Below, piece after piece: positions 1 to 6,614 of a stretch of DNA of 14,190 nt. The stretch spans positions 1 to 14,190 of the forward strand of contig CALEMD010000319.1 in NCBI GenBank assembly GCA_937902945.1, in the 5' to 3' direction. The position numbers and the translations under genes were made by a program. The DNA comes from an uncultured Erysipelotrichaceae bacterium (GTDB lineage: Bacteria > Bacillota_I > Bacilli_A > Erysipelotrichales > Erysipelotrichaceae). Each line of letters starts with the position of its first letter. The first letter of the stretch is position 1. The notes beneath the pieces are model-generated. The model saw nothing but the letters and a program-made list of their open reading frames with translations. It did not search any database and was not told the origin of the DNA.

Positions 1-614
1 GCTCTATAGGCATGGTGAAGCCGAGTGGCTGGCATCTGGTTAAGTATGACTGGATCGATGGCAAATACCTGTACAACAGATGTCATCTGATTGCATACAT
101 GCTTGCAAGTGAGAATGCGAATACACAGAATCTGATTACAGGCACTCGCTATTTGAATATTGAGGGCATGTTGCCATTTGAAACAGAGGTGGCAGATTAT
201 GTAAAAAGGACACAGAACCATATTCTGTATCGTGTTACTCCAATATATGATGGTGATAATCTGGTGGCTAGCGGAGTATTGATGGAAGCACAATCCGTTG
301 AAGATAATGGAACAGGGGTCCGTTTCTGCGTATATTGCTATAATGTTCAGCCAGGAGTGACTATTGACTATGCGACTGGAAACAGCGAATCTGACGGCAG
401 TATGGAAGACTCTGCAGCAGCAGTAGAAACCGTTCGGCCGCAGACAGACGATACAGATGCTTCTTACATTCTGAATACCAATACACATAAGTTTCATTAT
501 CCAAACTGTCCAAGTGTAGATGATATGAAAGAAAAGAATAAGCAGGAATACTATGGAAGCAGAGACAAACTGATCGCACAGGGATATGAACCTTGCAAAC
601 GATGCAATCCATAA
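1..614 (+). CDS. DNA/RNA non-specific endonuclease, NucA/EndA-like (5' partial)
   Basis: The frame is open to the left edge (three in-frame codons precede the first ATG at 12), so the N-terminus, probably with a secretion signal, lies outside. The visible part carries the beta-beta-alpha metal nuclease core: NRCHLIAY (catalytic His about residue 25 counted from the ATG at 12), then ENANTQNLITGTRYLN, which in the EndA family supplies the metal-binding Asn, then EGMLPFE. The usual DRGH is NRCH here, as in many Firmicutes nucleases of this group. After an acidic linker (about 122-150) comes a small tail, TNTHKFHYPNCPS to PCKRCNP, whose Cys residues resemble the metal-binding motif of Ada-like tails. 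Family members degrade DNA outside the cell or during DNA uptake. No competence gene is visible, so the role in uptake is unproven. The family call is firm and the physiological role is not. Confidence 0.88.
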   Translation, partial: SIGMVKPSGWHLVKYDWIDGKYLYNRCHLIAYMLASENANTQNLITGTRYLNIEGMLPFETEVADYVKRTQNHILYRVTPIYDGDNLVASGVLMEAQSVEDNGTGVRFCVYCYNVQPGVTIDYATGNSESDGSMEDSAAAVETVRPQTDDTDASYILNTNTHKFHYPNCPSVDDMKEKNKQEYYGSRDKLIAQGYEPCKRCNP

Positions 615-622
615 TGCCTACT

Positions 623-654
623 AAAAAAGACACACAATACTTACTGCGTGTCTT
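623..654 (-). terminator. Rho-independent terminator of the M18 aminopeptidase gene
   Basis: On the minus strand, arms AAGACAC and GTGTCTT (plus positions 648-654 and 627-633) form a 7-bp stem with a 14-base loop, followed directly by a run of T. It lies just past the aminopeptidase stop at 671. The plus strand lacks a T run after the stem, so it mainly serves the minus gene. Confidence 0.55.
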
Positions 655-670
655 GTGTTGAAAGGATGTG

Positions 671-1984
671 CTAGAAACCAATATGCATGTCATCAATTTG
701 AATATTGGTCTCAAAGTATTTTGTCAATGCAGATACTGCGTATCCTGTATCTTTGATGCCGGCAGTTTCATAGCTTGAATGCATGGCCAATTGAGGAATA
801 CCAATATCAACTGCATGGACACTGACTTGGATATTTGATAGGTTTGCCAGTGTTGAACCGCCAACTGCATCACTGCGATTTGCAAAATGCTGTATTTGAA
901 CGCCTGCCTGTTTGCAGATATCTGTAAACACAGATCTGCTGAAGGCATCGGTTGTGTATTTCTGATTTGCGGCTTCCTTAATGACAATTCCTTTATTCAG
1001 ATATACGCAATTGATAGGATCTGTCTTTTCTGGGTGATTAGGATGCACTGCATGCGCATTGTCACAGCTGACCATGAATGAAGACGCAATAGCCTGATAA
1101 TACGCATCTTCATCTTTTCCTAAAGCAGAATTGATTCTGTGAAGTGTATCATACAGGAACGTAGACATAGCTCCCTGCTTGGTGTTGGAACCTACTTCTT
1201 CGTTATCAAAACAGCAGTATACATTCACTGCAGAAGGATTCTCTGCCGTAAGAAAACCTTTAAGAGAAACAAATGCACACTGCAGATCATCCAATTTTCC
1301 AGAAGAAACAAATTCATCCTTCCATCCCCAAATGCGAGGCGTCTGTCTATCGACAAGGAATAGATCACTGCCTAGAATATCTTCTGATTTCACATGCAGC
1401 TCTTCGGCAATCATTTCCTTGAAGGCGCCTTTCTTCAAAGTACCTGCAGAAAATAATGGGCATAGATCAATCTGCGGATTCAGTTCAATGCCTTTATTCA
1501 CTGTTCGATTCATATGAATGGCAACATTCGGAATCAGAAGAATGTCTTTATCTATATACAGCAGTTTGGCTTCAATGGAACTGCCGTTCTTTACAAGTAC
1601 TCTTCCAGCAACGCTCAGCGGTTTATCCAGCCATGTATTGCTGATCATTCCGCCATATCCTTCTACATCCAGTTTTAGATATTCTCCTGGACCTTCCAAT
1701 TCCGGAACGGCTTTGATTTTGAAAGTGGGTGAATCAGAGTGTGCAGCACTCATCTGGAAGTGATAATCATTGAGATCTGATCCAACCTTGAAGGCAATGA
1801 TGCTGGAATGATTGCGGATCGTGTAGCAATTGTCTCCTTTGTCAACTTCCCATGGTTTTCCTTCGGGTAGAAAACGGAATCCATTCGTATCCAAATACTT
1901 CTGAATAGCAGAAATGGAATGAAACATGCTTGGGCTTTCAGATATGAATGAAAGCATTTCTTTAGTAATTTCTATGTCTGTCAT
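671..1984 (-). CDS. M18 family aminopeptidase (aspartyl aminopeptidase type)
   Basis: This is a cytosolic two-zinc metallopeptidase that removes N-terminal residues, typically Asp or Glu, from peptides. From the ATG at 1984 it has 437 residues, close to the family norm of about 430. Zinc-ligand motifs are all present in order: His82 in AAHSDSP, Asp in LDDLQCAF (about 232), Glu262-Glu263 in DNEEVGS, Asp308 in SCDNAHAVHPNHPEK and His402 in AMHSSYETAG; VGGSTLANLS lies at 374-383. The frame extends to 2044, but the 20 extra residues are not conserved-looking. The 1984 start is preceded by AGGAG at 10 bases and by a good -10 box, so 1984 is preferred. It is transcribed alone, divergently from the HD gene, with a terminator behind it. 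It resembles the group named ApeB or PepM18. No active-site residue is missing. Confidence 0.95.
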   Translation of the reverse strand: MTDIEITKEMLSFISESPSMFHSISAIQKYLDTNGFRFLPEGKPWEVDKGDNCYTIRNHSSIIAFKVGSDLNDYHFQMSAAHSDSPTFKIKAVPELEGPGEYLKLDVEGYGGMISNTWLDKPLSVAGRVLVKNGSSIEAKLLYIDKDILLIPNVAIHMNRTVNKGIELNPQIDLCPLFSAGTLKKGAFKEMIAEELHVKSEDILGSDLFLVDRQTPRIWGWKDEFVSSGKLDDLQCAFVSLKGFLTAENPSAVNVYCCFDNEEVGSNTKQGAMSTFLYDTLHRINSALGKDEDAYYQAIASSFMVSCDNAHAVHPNHPEKTDPINCVYLNKGIVIKEAANQKYTTDAFSRSVFTDICKQAGVQIQHFANRSDAVGGSTLANLSNIQVSVHAVDIGIPQLAMHSSYETAGIKDTGYAVSALTKYFETNIQIDDMHIGF

Positions 1985-2011
1985 ATGTACTGATCTCCTA
2001 TGCTGAATACC

Positions 2012-2017
2012 ATTATA
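2012..2017 (-). promoter_or_regulatory. -10 box of the M18 aminopeptidase promoter
   Basis: The minus strand reads a perfect TATAAT here, 28 bases before the ATG at 1984. The -35 region is weak (about ctctaa). The implied transcript start lies downstream of the longer-frame start at 2044, which supports 1984 as the true start. Confidence 0.45.
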
Positions 2018-2030
2018 AAACAAATGAGAA

Positions 2031-2058
2031 TTGATTAGAGGCAAATGAGTGTTATTAT
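2031..2058 (+). promoter_or_regulatory. Candidate promoter of the HD-domain gene
   Basis: TTGATT (2031-2036), a 16-base spacer and TATTAT (2053-2058) match the sigma-A consensus at 4/6 and 5/6. The implied transcript start near 2065 lies after the GTG at 2049 and before the ATG at 2091, favouring the latter as translation start. Confidence 0.4.
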
Positions 2059-2090
2059 TTCAGTACATTGTATTCTTTAGAGGCAGCGGT

Positions 2091-2840
2091 ATGACTATTG
2101 ATGAATTTGAAAGGGATAATAAGCATCTGGCTGATCAAATGCGGGATTGCTGTCAAGAGAATATGTATCATTTCGATCGTGAAAAAAGGTCTTTCAATAA
2201 TGTTCTTGAACATACAGACAAGGTTGTAAAAAGCATGCATAACCAGCTGTTCTATATGCATGAAAATGACATAGGTAAAGAAATACTGGATATTTCTGCA
2301 ATTATGCATGATATTGGAAAACCGATGACAGCTGCATTCCGAACTGTAGACGATACATGGTTTGATTCTCAAAGAACTATGATGAATCGACTTGGACATG
2401 TACAGACAAAAGAGGAATTATCTGCTTTTTTGAAAATGGAGATAAAGAAAAGTATCAAAACATTCTACGGACATGACATGGAATCGACTGCTTTGGCAGA
2501 CCAAATACTTCGCGTGTATCCATCTGAAGTAAGAGAAAAATCAGTTATTTTGATTCATGCGCATCAGCATCAGCTTCCCCCTGCATCCAAATCCAGATCA
2601 ATGCGTCGATATGTGAGAAGGATCGGCGGAATACAGATGATGGATTATCTGTTGGCGTTGCAGAAAGCAGACTGCATGGGACAGAACTACTCAGAAAGGA
2701 TTGCTGATATTATCGACTGGGAAAATGAGTTTCATTCATTTCCTGAATACAGAGAATATGTTCGAATTGGCTGCGATGCATTGGCAATAAATACCATTCA
2801 GGATATATACAGTTCAACAATGAAAAAAGCAACGTTTTAG
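2091..2840 (+). CDS. HD-domain metal-dependent phosphohydrolase-like protein
   Basis: This is a 249-residue soluble protein with an HD fold. The metal-ligand series is visible: His41 (EHTDKV), His73-Asp74 (IMHDIGKP), His128 (FYGHDMEST) and Asp194 (QKADCMGQN). The block FYGHDMESTALADQILRVY closely resembles the HD module at the C-terminus of bacterial tRNA nucleotidyltransferases, but the nucleotidyltransferase head is absent, so this is a stand-alone HD protein. Family members hydrolyse phosphomonoesters or phosphodiesters of nucleotides; the substrate here cannot be read. A longer frame opens at GTG 2049. I chose ATG 2091 because AGAGG lies 7 bases upstream and the likely promoter sits between the two. 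It is monocistronic and converges on the AraC-type gene. No clear terminator follows on this strand. Confidence 0.8.
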   Translation: MTIDEFERDNKHLADQMRDCCQENMYHFDREKRSFNNVLEHTDKVVKSMHNQLFYMHENDIGKEILDISAIMHDIGKPMTAAFRTVDDTWFDSQRTMMNRLGHVQTKEELSAFLKMEIKKSIKTFYGHDMESTALADQILRVYPSEVREKSVILIHAHQHQLPPASKSRSMRRYVRRIGGIQMMDYLLALQKADCMGQNYSERIADIIDWENEFHSFPEYREYVRIGCDALAINTIQDIYSSTMKKATF

Positions 2841-2932
2841 CCATTATTTGCAAGTGGGTACAAGACTGCGAAGGTACATCGTAAATATTTCAGAGTTTTG
2901 TCGGGTAATTCCGTCTCGAGCAACTCCGAGTT

Positions 2933-2958
2933 AAAAAACGTGATCTATTTATTGATCA
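2933..2958 (-). terminator. Weak terminator candidate of the AraC-type regulator gene
   Basis: On the minus strand TGATC and GATCA form a 5-bp stem with an 8-base loop, followed after CG by six T. The stem is short. It lies 24 bases past the regulator stop at 2982. Nothing stronger was seen in the convergent gap 2841-2981. Confidence 0.3.
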
Positions 2959-2981
2959 ATGATTGCCGAAAACGTTTCAGT

Positions 2982-3797
2982 TTATTTATAATGGGAACTT
3001 CTATATCTGCTCGCAGAGACACCTGCTGTTTGATGAAAGGCTTTACTGAAATAATACACAGAAGAAAAACCACAGGCATCCGCTACTTCACTGATGGACA
3101 TGGCGAGATCACTGGTCAACAGTTTTTTTGCTCTTTCAATCCGTATCTGCTGAACATAATGCATTGGGGACATCCCGTAGATCTTGACAAATAATTTGCG
3201 AAAATAGATCAGACTGATGTCTGACTGAGATGCAATGGTCTTTAGATTCAGAGCTGGATCAGTATAGTGCTTTTCAATGTATTCAATTGTAGCATCGATT
3301 TTATGCTGACTTGCGGAAGGACAGTAAGAATGCATATTTTGCGTTTGCTTTGCTAGAAAACTATATATAAAACTCATGATGTTCAATACACATCCGGTTT
3401 TGTGGAATGTCCATTGATTTTCAAGAAGGGATGCCTTTGCATTCAGATTTCCTTCTGCTGCAAAGATACCGGTGAAGGGGAGCGGTTCTGCAGTTTCAAA
3501 ATTGAAGATTATACTGCGGCTTTGATTCAGGCTGACAAATGAATAGCTGATGCCTTCTGTGATCAGCAGCGGGTGCATGCTGCCACTGATATAGGTTTTT
3601 CCCATATGGGTGTAGGCAACTTTGCCGTCAGAAGTTATGATCAAGCCCTGTGTAGGTCTATCTTTTATCTTCCGAGTATAGGATTCTGCTAGAGTCACAC
3701 AGACAGCACGTGAGATATGCGTAATGACAGTGCCTGAAAAATCAATGAGAGTATGGCTGTCTGTATGACTGGTCCTTGCATTAAGAGATGTATTCAT
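2982..3797 (-). CDS. AraC family transcriptional regulator
   Basis: The 271-residue protein has the two-part AraC layout. Residues about 20-120 form a beta-rich ligand-sensing half (GLIITSDGKVAYTHMGKTY, then a Ser/Pro/Leu-rich strand) that looks cupin-like. Residues about 165-268 hold the two helix-turn-helix motifs: NLKTIASQSDISLIYFRKLF (184-203) and ISEVADACGFSSVYYFSKAF (235-254), with the usual GVSASRYR tail. It most likely activates or represses the divergently transcribed dehydroquinase-like/SDR operon that starts 113 bases away. Its ligand is unknown. The ATG at 3797 is the first in frame; the ribosome binding site before it is poor, so translation may be weak, as is common for such regulators. 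The family call is secure; the target is inferred from position. Confidence 0.92.
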   Translation of the reverse strand: MNTSLNARTSHTDSHTLIDFSGTVITHISRAVCVTLAESYTRKIKDRPTQGLIITSDGKVAYTHMGKTYISGSMHPLLITEGISYSFVSLNQSRSIIFNFETAEPLPFTGIFAAEGNLNAKASLLENQWTFHKTGCVLNIMSFIYSFLAKQTQNMHSYCPSASQHKIDATIEYIEKHYTDPALNLKTIASQSDISLIYFRKLFVKIYGMSPMHYVQQIRIERAKKLLTSDLAMSISEVADACGFSSVYYFSKAFHQTAGVSASRYRSSHYK

Positions 3798-3807
3798 ATA
3801 TAAACAG

Positions 3808-3885
3808 TATCAAAAATGACAAAAATATCAAATAGACAATTTACTAAACACCATGAAACAGCAATGATTCAAGTATCAGATTCAA
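3808..3885 (+). promoter_or_regulatory. Candidate AraC-type operator repeats
   Basis: TATCAAAAATGAC (3808-3820) is followed 18 bases later by TATCAAATAGAC (3826-3837), and a third partial copy TATCAGATTCAA lies at 3874-3885. They sit between the regulator and the operon it probably controls. AraC proteins usually bind direct repeats about two helical turns apart, so the arrangement is plausible, but the A/T-rich background makes chance matches easy. Confidence 0.3.
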
Positions 3886-3909
3886 TAAATAATGGAGAAT
3901 GAAAATAAC

Positions 3910-4728
3910 ATGAGAAAAAGTCCAATTGCATTGAATTCAAACAGCAAGCCCTTGCTTATATGTGTTTCTTCAGAGAGTACACCACAGGCAATCATCAGTA
4001 TGATACGCAATGCAATTTATGATGGCGCAGATGGGTTCTTGATTGATTTGGAAAAGCTGGAATCGAAATACCGCAATGAACAGGACATGAAATGCATTTT
4101 TGATGCATGCCAGGATAAACCGGTTATTACCATGGCATATCGAACAAGCATGGGGAAAGAGACCAGCGATAGAGAAATTGCCGATCTTCTGATCAAGAGC
4201 ATCGATGCAGGAGCTTCAATGTGTGACGTTATGGGTGATCTGTTCAATCCATCGGCTTTGGAACTAAGTAAAGATAATCAGAGCATTCAGATGCAGAAGG
4301 AACTTATTCGTGTCATTCATGAGAAGAATGGGAAGGTTATGATGTCTTCTCACACATGGACATTCCTTGATCAGAAGCAGACAGTGAGCCATGCACAGGA
4401 ATTGCTGAAGCGGGATCCGGATATGATCAAAATAGCAGTTGCTGCAAAAGATGAAGCAGAAGAATGGGAGACATTTCAAGCAACACATGCTTTGAACACA
4501 GAAATAGCAAAACCATATCTTCATGTCTGCATGGGGCAATATGGAAAGCTTCACAGAGTGATTGCGCCTATATTTGGTTCCTGCATGATACTGTGCGTTC
4601 AGCAGTATACGGAAACAAGTCATAAAGATCAGCCTCTGCTCAGCTCAACGCGGAAAGTTATAGACGGAATGGATTGGGGAATGAACAGAAACACAGCATT
4701 CGGTACATATCATTTAAAACATGAATAA
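3910..4728 (+). CDS. Type I 3-dehydroquinate dehydratase-like (AroD-fold) protein
   Basis: The protein has 272 residues and a TIM-barrel pattern matching class I dehydroquinases. His148 (VMMSSHTW), the Schiff-base Lys174 (DMIKIAV), Arg216 in LHRVIAPIFGS, Arg78 in AYRTS and Gln241 near the C-terminus align with the catalytic dyad and substrate contacts of AroD. The EWR block after the first GAD is replaced by GFLIDLE (43-48), and the Glu expected after FRT is missing (YRTSMG), so two acids and an Arg that hold dehydroquinate are absent. It may act on another carbonyl substrate by the same imine chemistry. It shares an operon with an SDR (17-base gap) and is divergent from an AraC regulator, which points to catabolism rather than the biosynthetic shikimate pathway. 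ATG 3910 has GGAG 12 bases upstream; ATG 3892, six codons earlier, has no ribosome binding site. Confidence 0.75.
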   Translation: MRKSPIALNSNSKPLLICVSSESTPQAIISMIRNAIYDGADGFLIDLEKLESKYRNEQDMKCIFDACQDKPVITMAYRTSMGKETSDREIADLLIKSIDAGASMCDVMGDLFNPSALELSKDNQSIQMQKELIRVIHEKNGKVMMSSHTWTFLDQKQTVSHAQELLKRDPDMIKIAVAAKDEAEEWETFQATHALNTEIAKPYLHVCMGQYGKLHRVIAPIFGSCMILCVQQYTETSHKDQPLLSSTRKVIDGMDWGMNRNTAFGTYHLKHE

Positions 4729-4745
4729 TTGAAAGGAGATCAGAC

Positions 4746-5468
4746 ATGGAATTTGAAGGGAAAGTGGCAGTCATCACTGGTGCGGCAAAAGGAATTGGGT
4801 ATACAGCAGCAAGACTCTTTGCGGAAAAAGGGGCATATACAGTACTGATTGATCGCGATGAAGAAGATCTGAAAACGGCATTCAAGAGTATTATCAAATC
4901 TAAAGAAAAAGGCAGATACTGCATTGCAGATGTAAGTGATGAAAAATCGATCAATGAGATTATTGAAGATATTCTGAAGAATAATAGAAAGATTGATATT
5001 CTTGTTAATAATGCCGGCATATACCATAAGAACAGGGGACCTTTTGTGGATTCTGTCAGTGATACATGGAAAGAAAAGATCAATGTTAATATTCTTGGAA
5101 CAATGTACTGTACAAAAGCAGTACTGAAAAGCATGATTGAACAAAGATACGGAAGAATCATCAATATTGCATCTGTGGCGGCAGAGTATGGCATAGCCAA
5201 TATGGTGGATTATTCTATGACTAAGGGTGCTGTCGTATCCTTAACGAGAGCTCTGGCAAAAAAAGTTTCTGAATTCAATGTTCTTGTGAATGCAGTGTCA
5301 CCTGGAAATATCAATGATGATATCAGCCGTCATCCGGATTTTTCATATATGAATCGCTCTGGCACTACTGAAGAATGTGCAAATCTAATTGTCTTTCTAG
5401 CAAGTGACGAAGCAAGTTTTATTTCCGGTCAGAATTATCAGATTGATGGATGCAGGAAGAAGATGTAG
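4746..5468 (+). CDS. SDR family NAD-dependent oxidoreductase
   Basis: This is a classical short-chain dehydrogenase/reductase of 240 residues. The Rossmann motif GAAKGIG is at 12-18, Asp36 at the end of strand 2 (LIDRDE) suggests NAD(H) rather than NADP(H), and the conserved Asp62, NNAG (88-91) and Asn115 are present. The catalytic Ser143, Tyr156 and Lys160 appear in IASVAAEYG and DYSMTKG. SPG (185-187) and the closing QIDG are typical. AAAGGAG lies 8 bases before the ATG, and the gene follows the dehydroquinase-like gene by 17 bases, so the two are surely co-transcribed. A polyol, hydroxy acid or quinate/shikimate-like substrate is possible; the sequence does not settle it. The region after it (5469-5560) has no convincing terminator, although the hairpin at 5572-5587 might act in both directions. 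Confidence 0.9.
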   Translation: MEFEGKVAVITGAAKGIGYTAARLFAEKGAYTVLIDRDEEDLKTAFKSIIKSKEKGRYCIADVSDEKSINEIIEDILKNNRKIDILVNNAGIYHKNRGPFVDSVSDTWKEKINVNILGTMYCTKAVLKSMIEQRYGRIINIASVAAEYGIANMVDYSMTKGAVVSLTRALAKKVSEFNVLVNAVSPGNINDDISRHPDFSYMNRSGTTEECANLIVFLASDEASFISGQNYQIDGCRKKM

Positions 5469-5564
5469 AAAATGGTTCCATAAAATGTACTGCATATTTT
5501 GTCGGATTTACTCGACATATATCATTTGTCTCAGGGAAAAAAAGCCAGTGAAACAAATCATAAA

Positions 5565-5587
5565 AGAAAAAAGGCTTTATTCAGCCT
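5565..5587 (-). terminator. Terminator of tRNA-Val
   Basis: On the minus strand AGGCT, the loop GAATAA and AGCCT (plus 5572-5587) are followed by a T-rich tract (plus A run 5565-5572). It begins 15 bases after the tRNA end. The plus strand also has a moderately T-rich stretch after the stem, so partial bidirectional use for the SDR operon is possible. Confidence 0.6.
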
Positions 5588-5601
5588 CTTCTGTTTTGCA
5601 A

Positions 5602-5677
5602 TGGTGAGCGCTAAGGGACTCGAACCCATGACCCCTTCCACGTCAAGGAAGTGCTCTCCCAACTGAGCTAAGCACTC
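5602..5677 (-). tRNA. tRNA-Val (anticodon GAC), CCA encoded
   Basis: A full cloverleaf can be drawn on the minus strand. The acceptor arms GAGTGCT/AGCGCTC pair over 7 bp with one G-U. The D stem is GCTC/GAGC with loop AGTTGGGA. The anticodon stem is CTTCC/GGAAG with loop TTGACGT, placing GAC at 34-36. The variable loop is GGGTC, the T loop is TTCGAGT, the discriminator is A, and CCA is encoded. The T stem ATGGG/CCCTT has a T-T mismatch at pair 50-64, and position 37 is G; both are slightly unusual. The gene stands alone with its own promoter and terminator. Confidence 0.95.
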
Positions 5678-5688
5678 ATGCATTAGCA

Positions 5689-5718
5689 ATGATACCATAC
5701 ACATATGGCCGTTGACAA
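5689..5718 (-). promoter_or_regulatory. Promoter of tRNA-Val
   Basis: On the minus strand TTGTCA (plus 5713-5718), an 18-base spacer ending in TGG, and TATCAT (plus 5689-5694) give a -35 and an extended -10 box, each 5/6. The -10 ends 11 bases before the mature tRNA 5' end, as expected for a short tRNA leader. Confidence 0.6.
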
Positions 5719-5736
5719 TGATTTTTGAGACGTATG

Positions 5737-6561
5737 TCAGCGGATCAATTCTGGGAAATGATCTTCCATATAGCGGGCAAATCCATCTTCATCGTTGGTA
5801 TACTCAGTGACTGCCTTAGCAATCTTCTTCGTTTCTTCACTGCCGTTTTTCATGCATATTCCCATGCCTGCGGCTTTGATCATTTCATCATCATTGCTCA
5901 TGTCTCCAAACGCAATGACTTCACTGAGATCAAGACTGTTATCCTTGCAGAAGTGCTTCAAGGCAACTGCTTTGGATATTCTTCTGTCGGCAAATTCAAG
6001 CATGGTTGTCTGTGTCTTGAAAGCCTTCCAGTTATCTGAAGGATGGGCATTAACATACGCTTCTACTTCCGGCATCATTTCTTCCGGCATGCGGAACATG
6101 ATCTTGGCGTTCTCTTCCTGCCATAAATCGCTAGGCTGCTTGGCAACAATGATCGGTGTGCTGTTGCGCATGGATGACTTAACGGTACTTGTGTCTTTTC
6201 TAAGACACAGCATTGAATCATGGTAGTACATGAATGGATTCAGATTGAAAGGGGCCATCAGTTCAACAATTTCCTTAATCCATTCTTTCTTAAGTTTATA
6301 GAAATCAAAGAATTTCTGATGCACATTATCCCAGAGTTCAGATCCATTCATACCGATAACGATATCAAATTGATGGTCAATTCCCCATTCTTCTGCCTGT
6401 TTGATCAGCTGCATTTTGACAGATCTGCCGGATGCAATGCCAAAGTACACGCCGTTTTTATAAAGACGTTCAATAACATCCTTTGCGTGTTCTGTTAGAA
6501 TGCGTTCTTCTGTTACAAGCGTGCTGTCGATATCTGCAATTACCAGTTTGTATGATGTCAT
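5737..6561 (-). CDS. Cof-type HAD-IIB family phosphatase
   Basis: This is a 274-residue haloacid dehalogenase-superfamily phosphatase with a type IIB cap, as in Cof/YidA proteins that dephosphorylate sugar phosphates and similar small molecules in the cytoplasm. Motif I is ADIDSTLV with nucleophile Asp10 and acid/base Asp12; the usual DGT is DST here. Motif II is Ser44 in ASGRS, motif III is Lys197 in RRISKA, and motif IV is GDMSNDDEM (Asp220, Asp224). The cap spans roughly 80-190. The ATG at 6561 has a GGGGAAAG ribosome binding site. The gene follows the GtrII-type gene by 53 bases in the same direction and may be read from it or from the extended -10 box in the gap. The substrate cannot be told. 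Confidence 0.92.
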   Translation of the reverse strand: MTSYKLVIADIDSTLVTEERILTEHAKDVIERLYKNGVYFGIASGRSVKMQLIKQAEEWGIDHQFDIVIGMNGSELWDNVHQKFFDFYKLKKEWIKEIVELMAPFNLNPFMYYHDSMLCLRKDTSTVKSSMRNSTPIIVAKQPSDLWQEENAKIMFRMPEEMMPEVEAYVNAHPSDNWKAFKTQTTMLEFADRRISKAVALKHFCKDNSLDLSEVIAFGDMSNDDEMIKAAGMGICMKNGSEETKKIAKAVTEYTNDEDGFARYMEDHFPELIR

Positions 6562-6583
6562 AATCTTTCCCCATTTCTACAAG

Positions 6584-6592
6584 ATTCTATCA
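6584..6592 (-). promoter_or_regulatory. Candidate extended -10 promoter of the HAD phosphatase
   Basis: The minus strand reads TGATAGAAT, an extended -10 with no recognisable -35, about 22 bases before the ATG. It would permit expression independent of the upstream membrane-protein gene. Confidence 0.3.
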
Positions 6593-6614
6593 TAAATAGC
6601 TGAATCATTCCCGA

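Noticed and set aside
2045..2080. 11-codon ATG frame in front of the HD gene, possible leader peptide
   Set aside because: It lies upstream of the likely transcript start near 2065, has no regulatory codon run, and no attenuator hairpin follows.
4658..5200. 180-residue hydrophobic frame antisense to the SDR gene
   Set aside because: The sense strand holds a complete SDR with all catalytic residues; hydrophobicity of the reverse frame is a by-product of its codons.
5500..5517. TGTCG/CGACA hairpin after the SDR gene
   Set aside because: Only 5 bp with an 8-base loop and no T run, so not a credible terminator.
5404..5607. 67-residue frame overlapping the SDR end and the tRNA
   Set aside because: It starts inside the SDR gene, has no family resemblance and runs into the tRNA-Val gene on the other strand.
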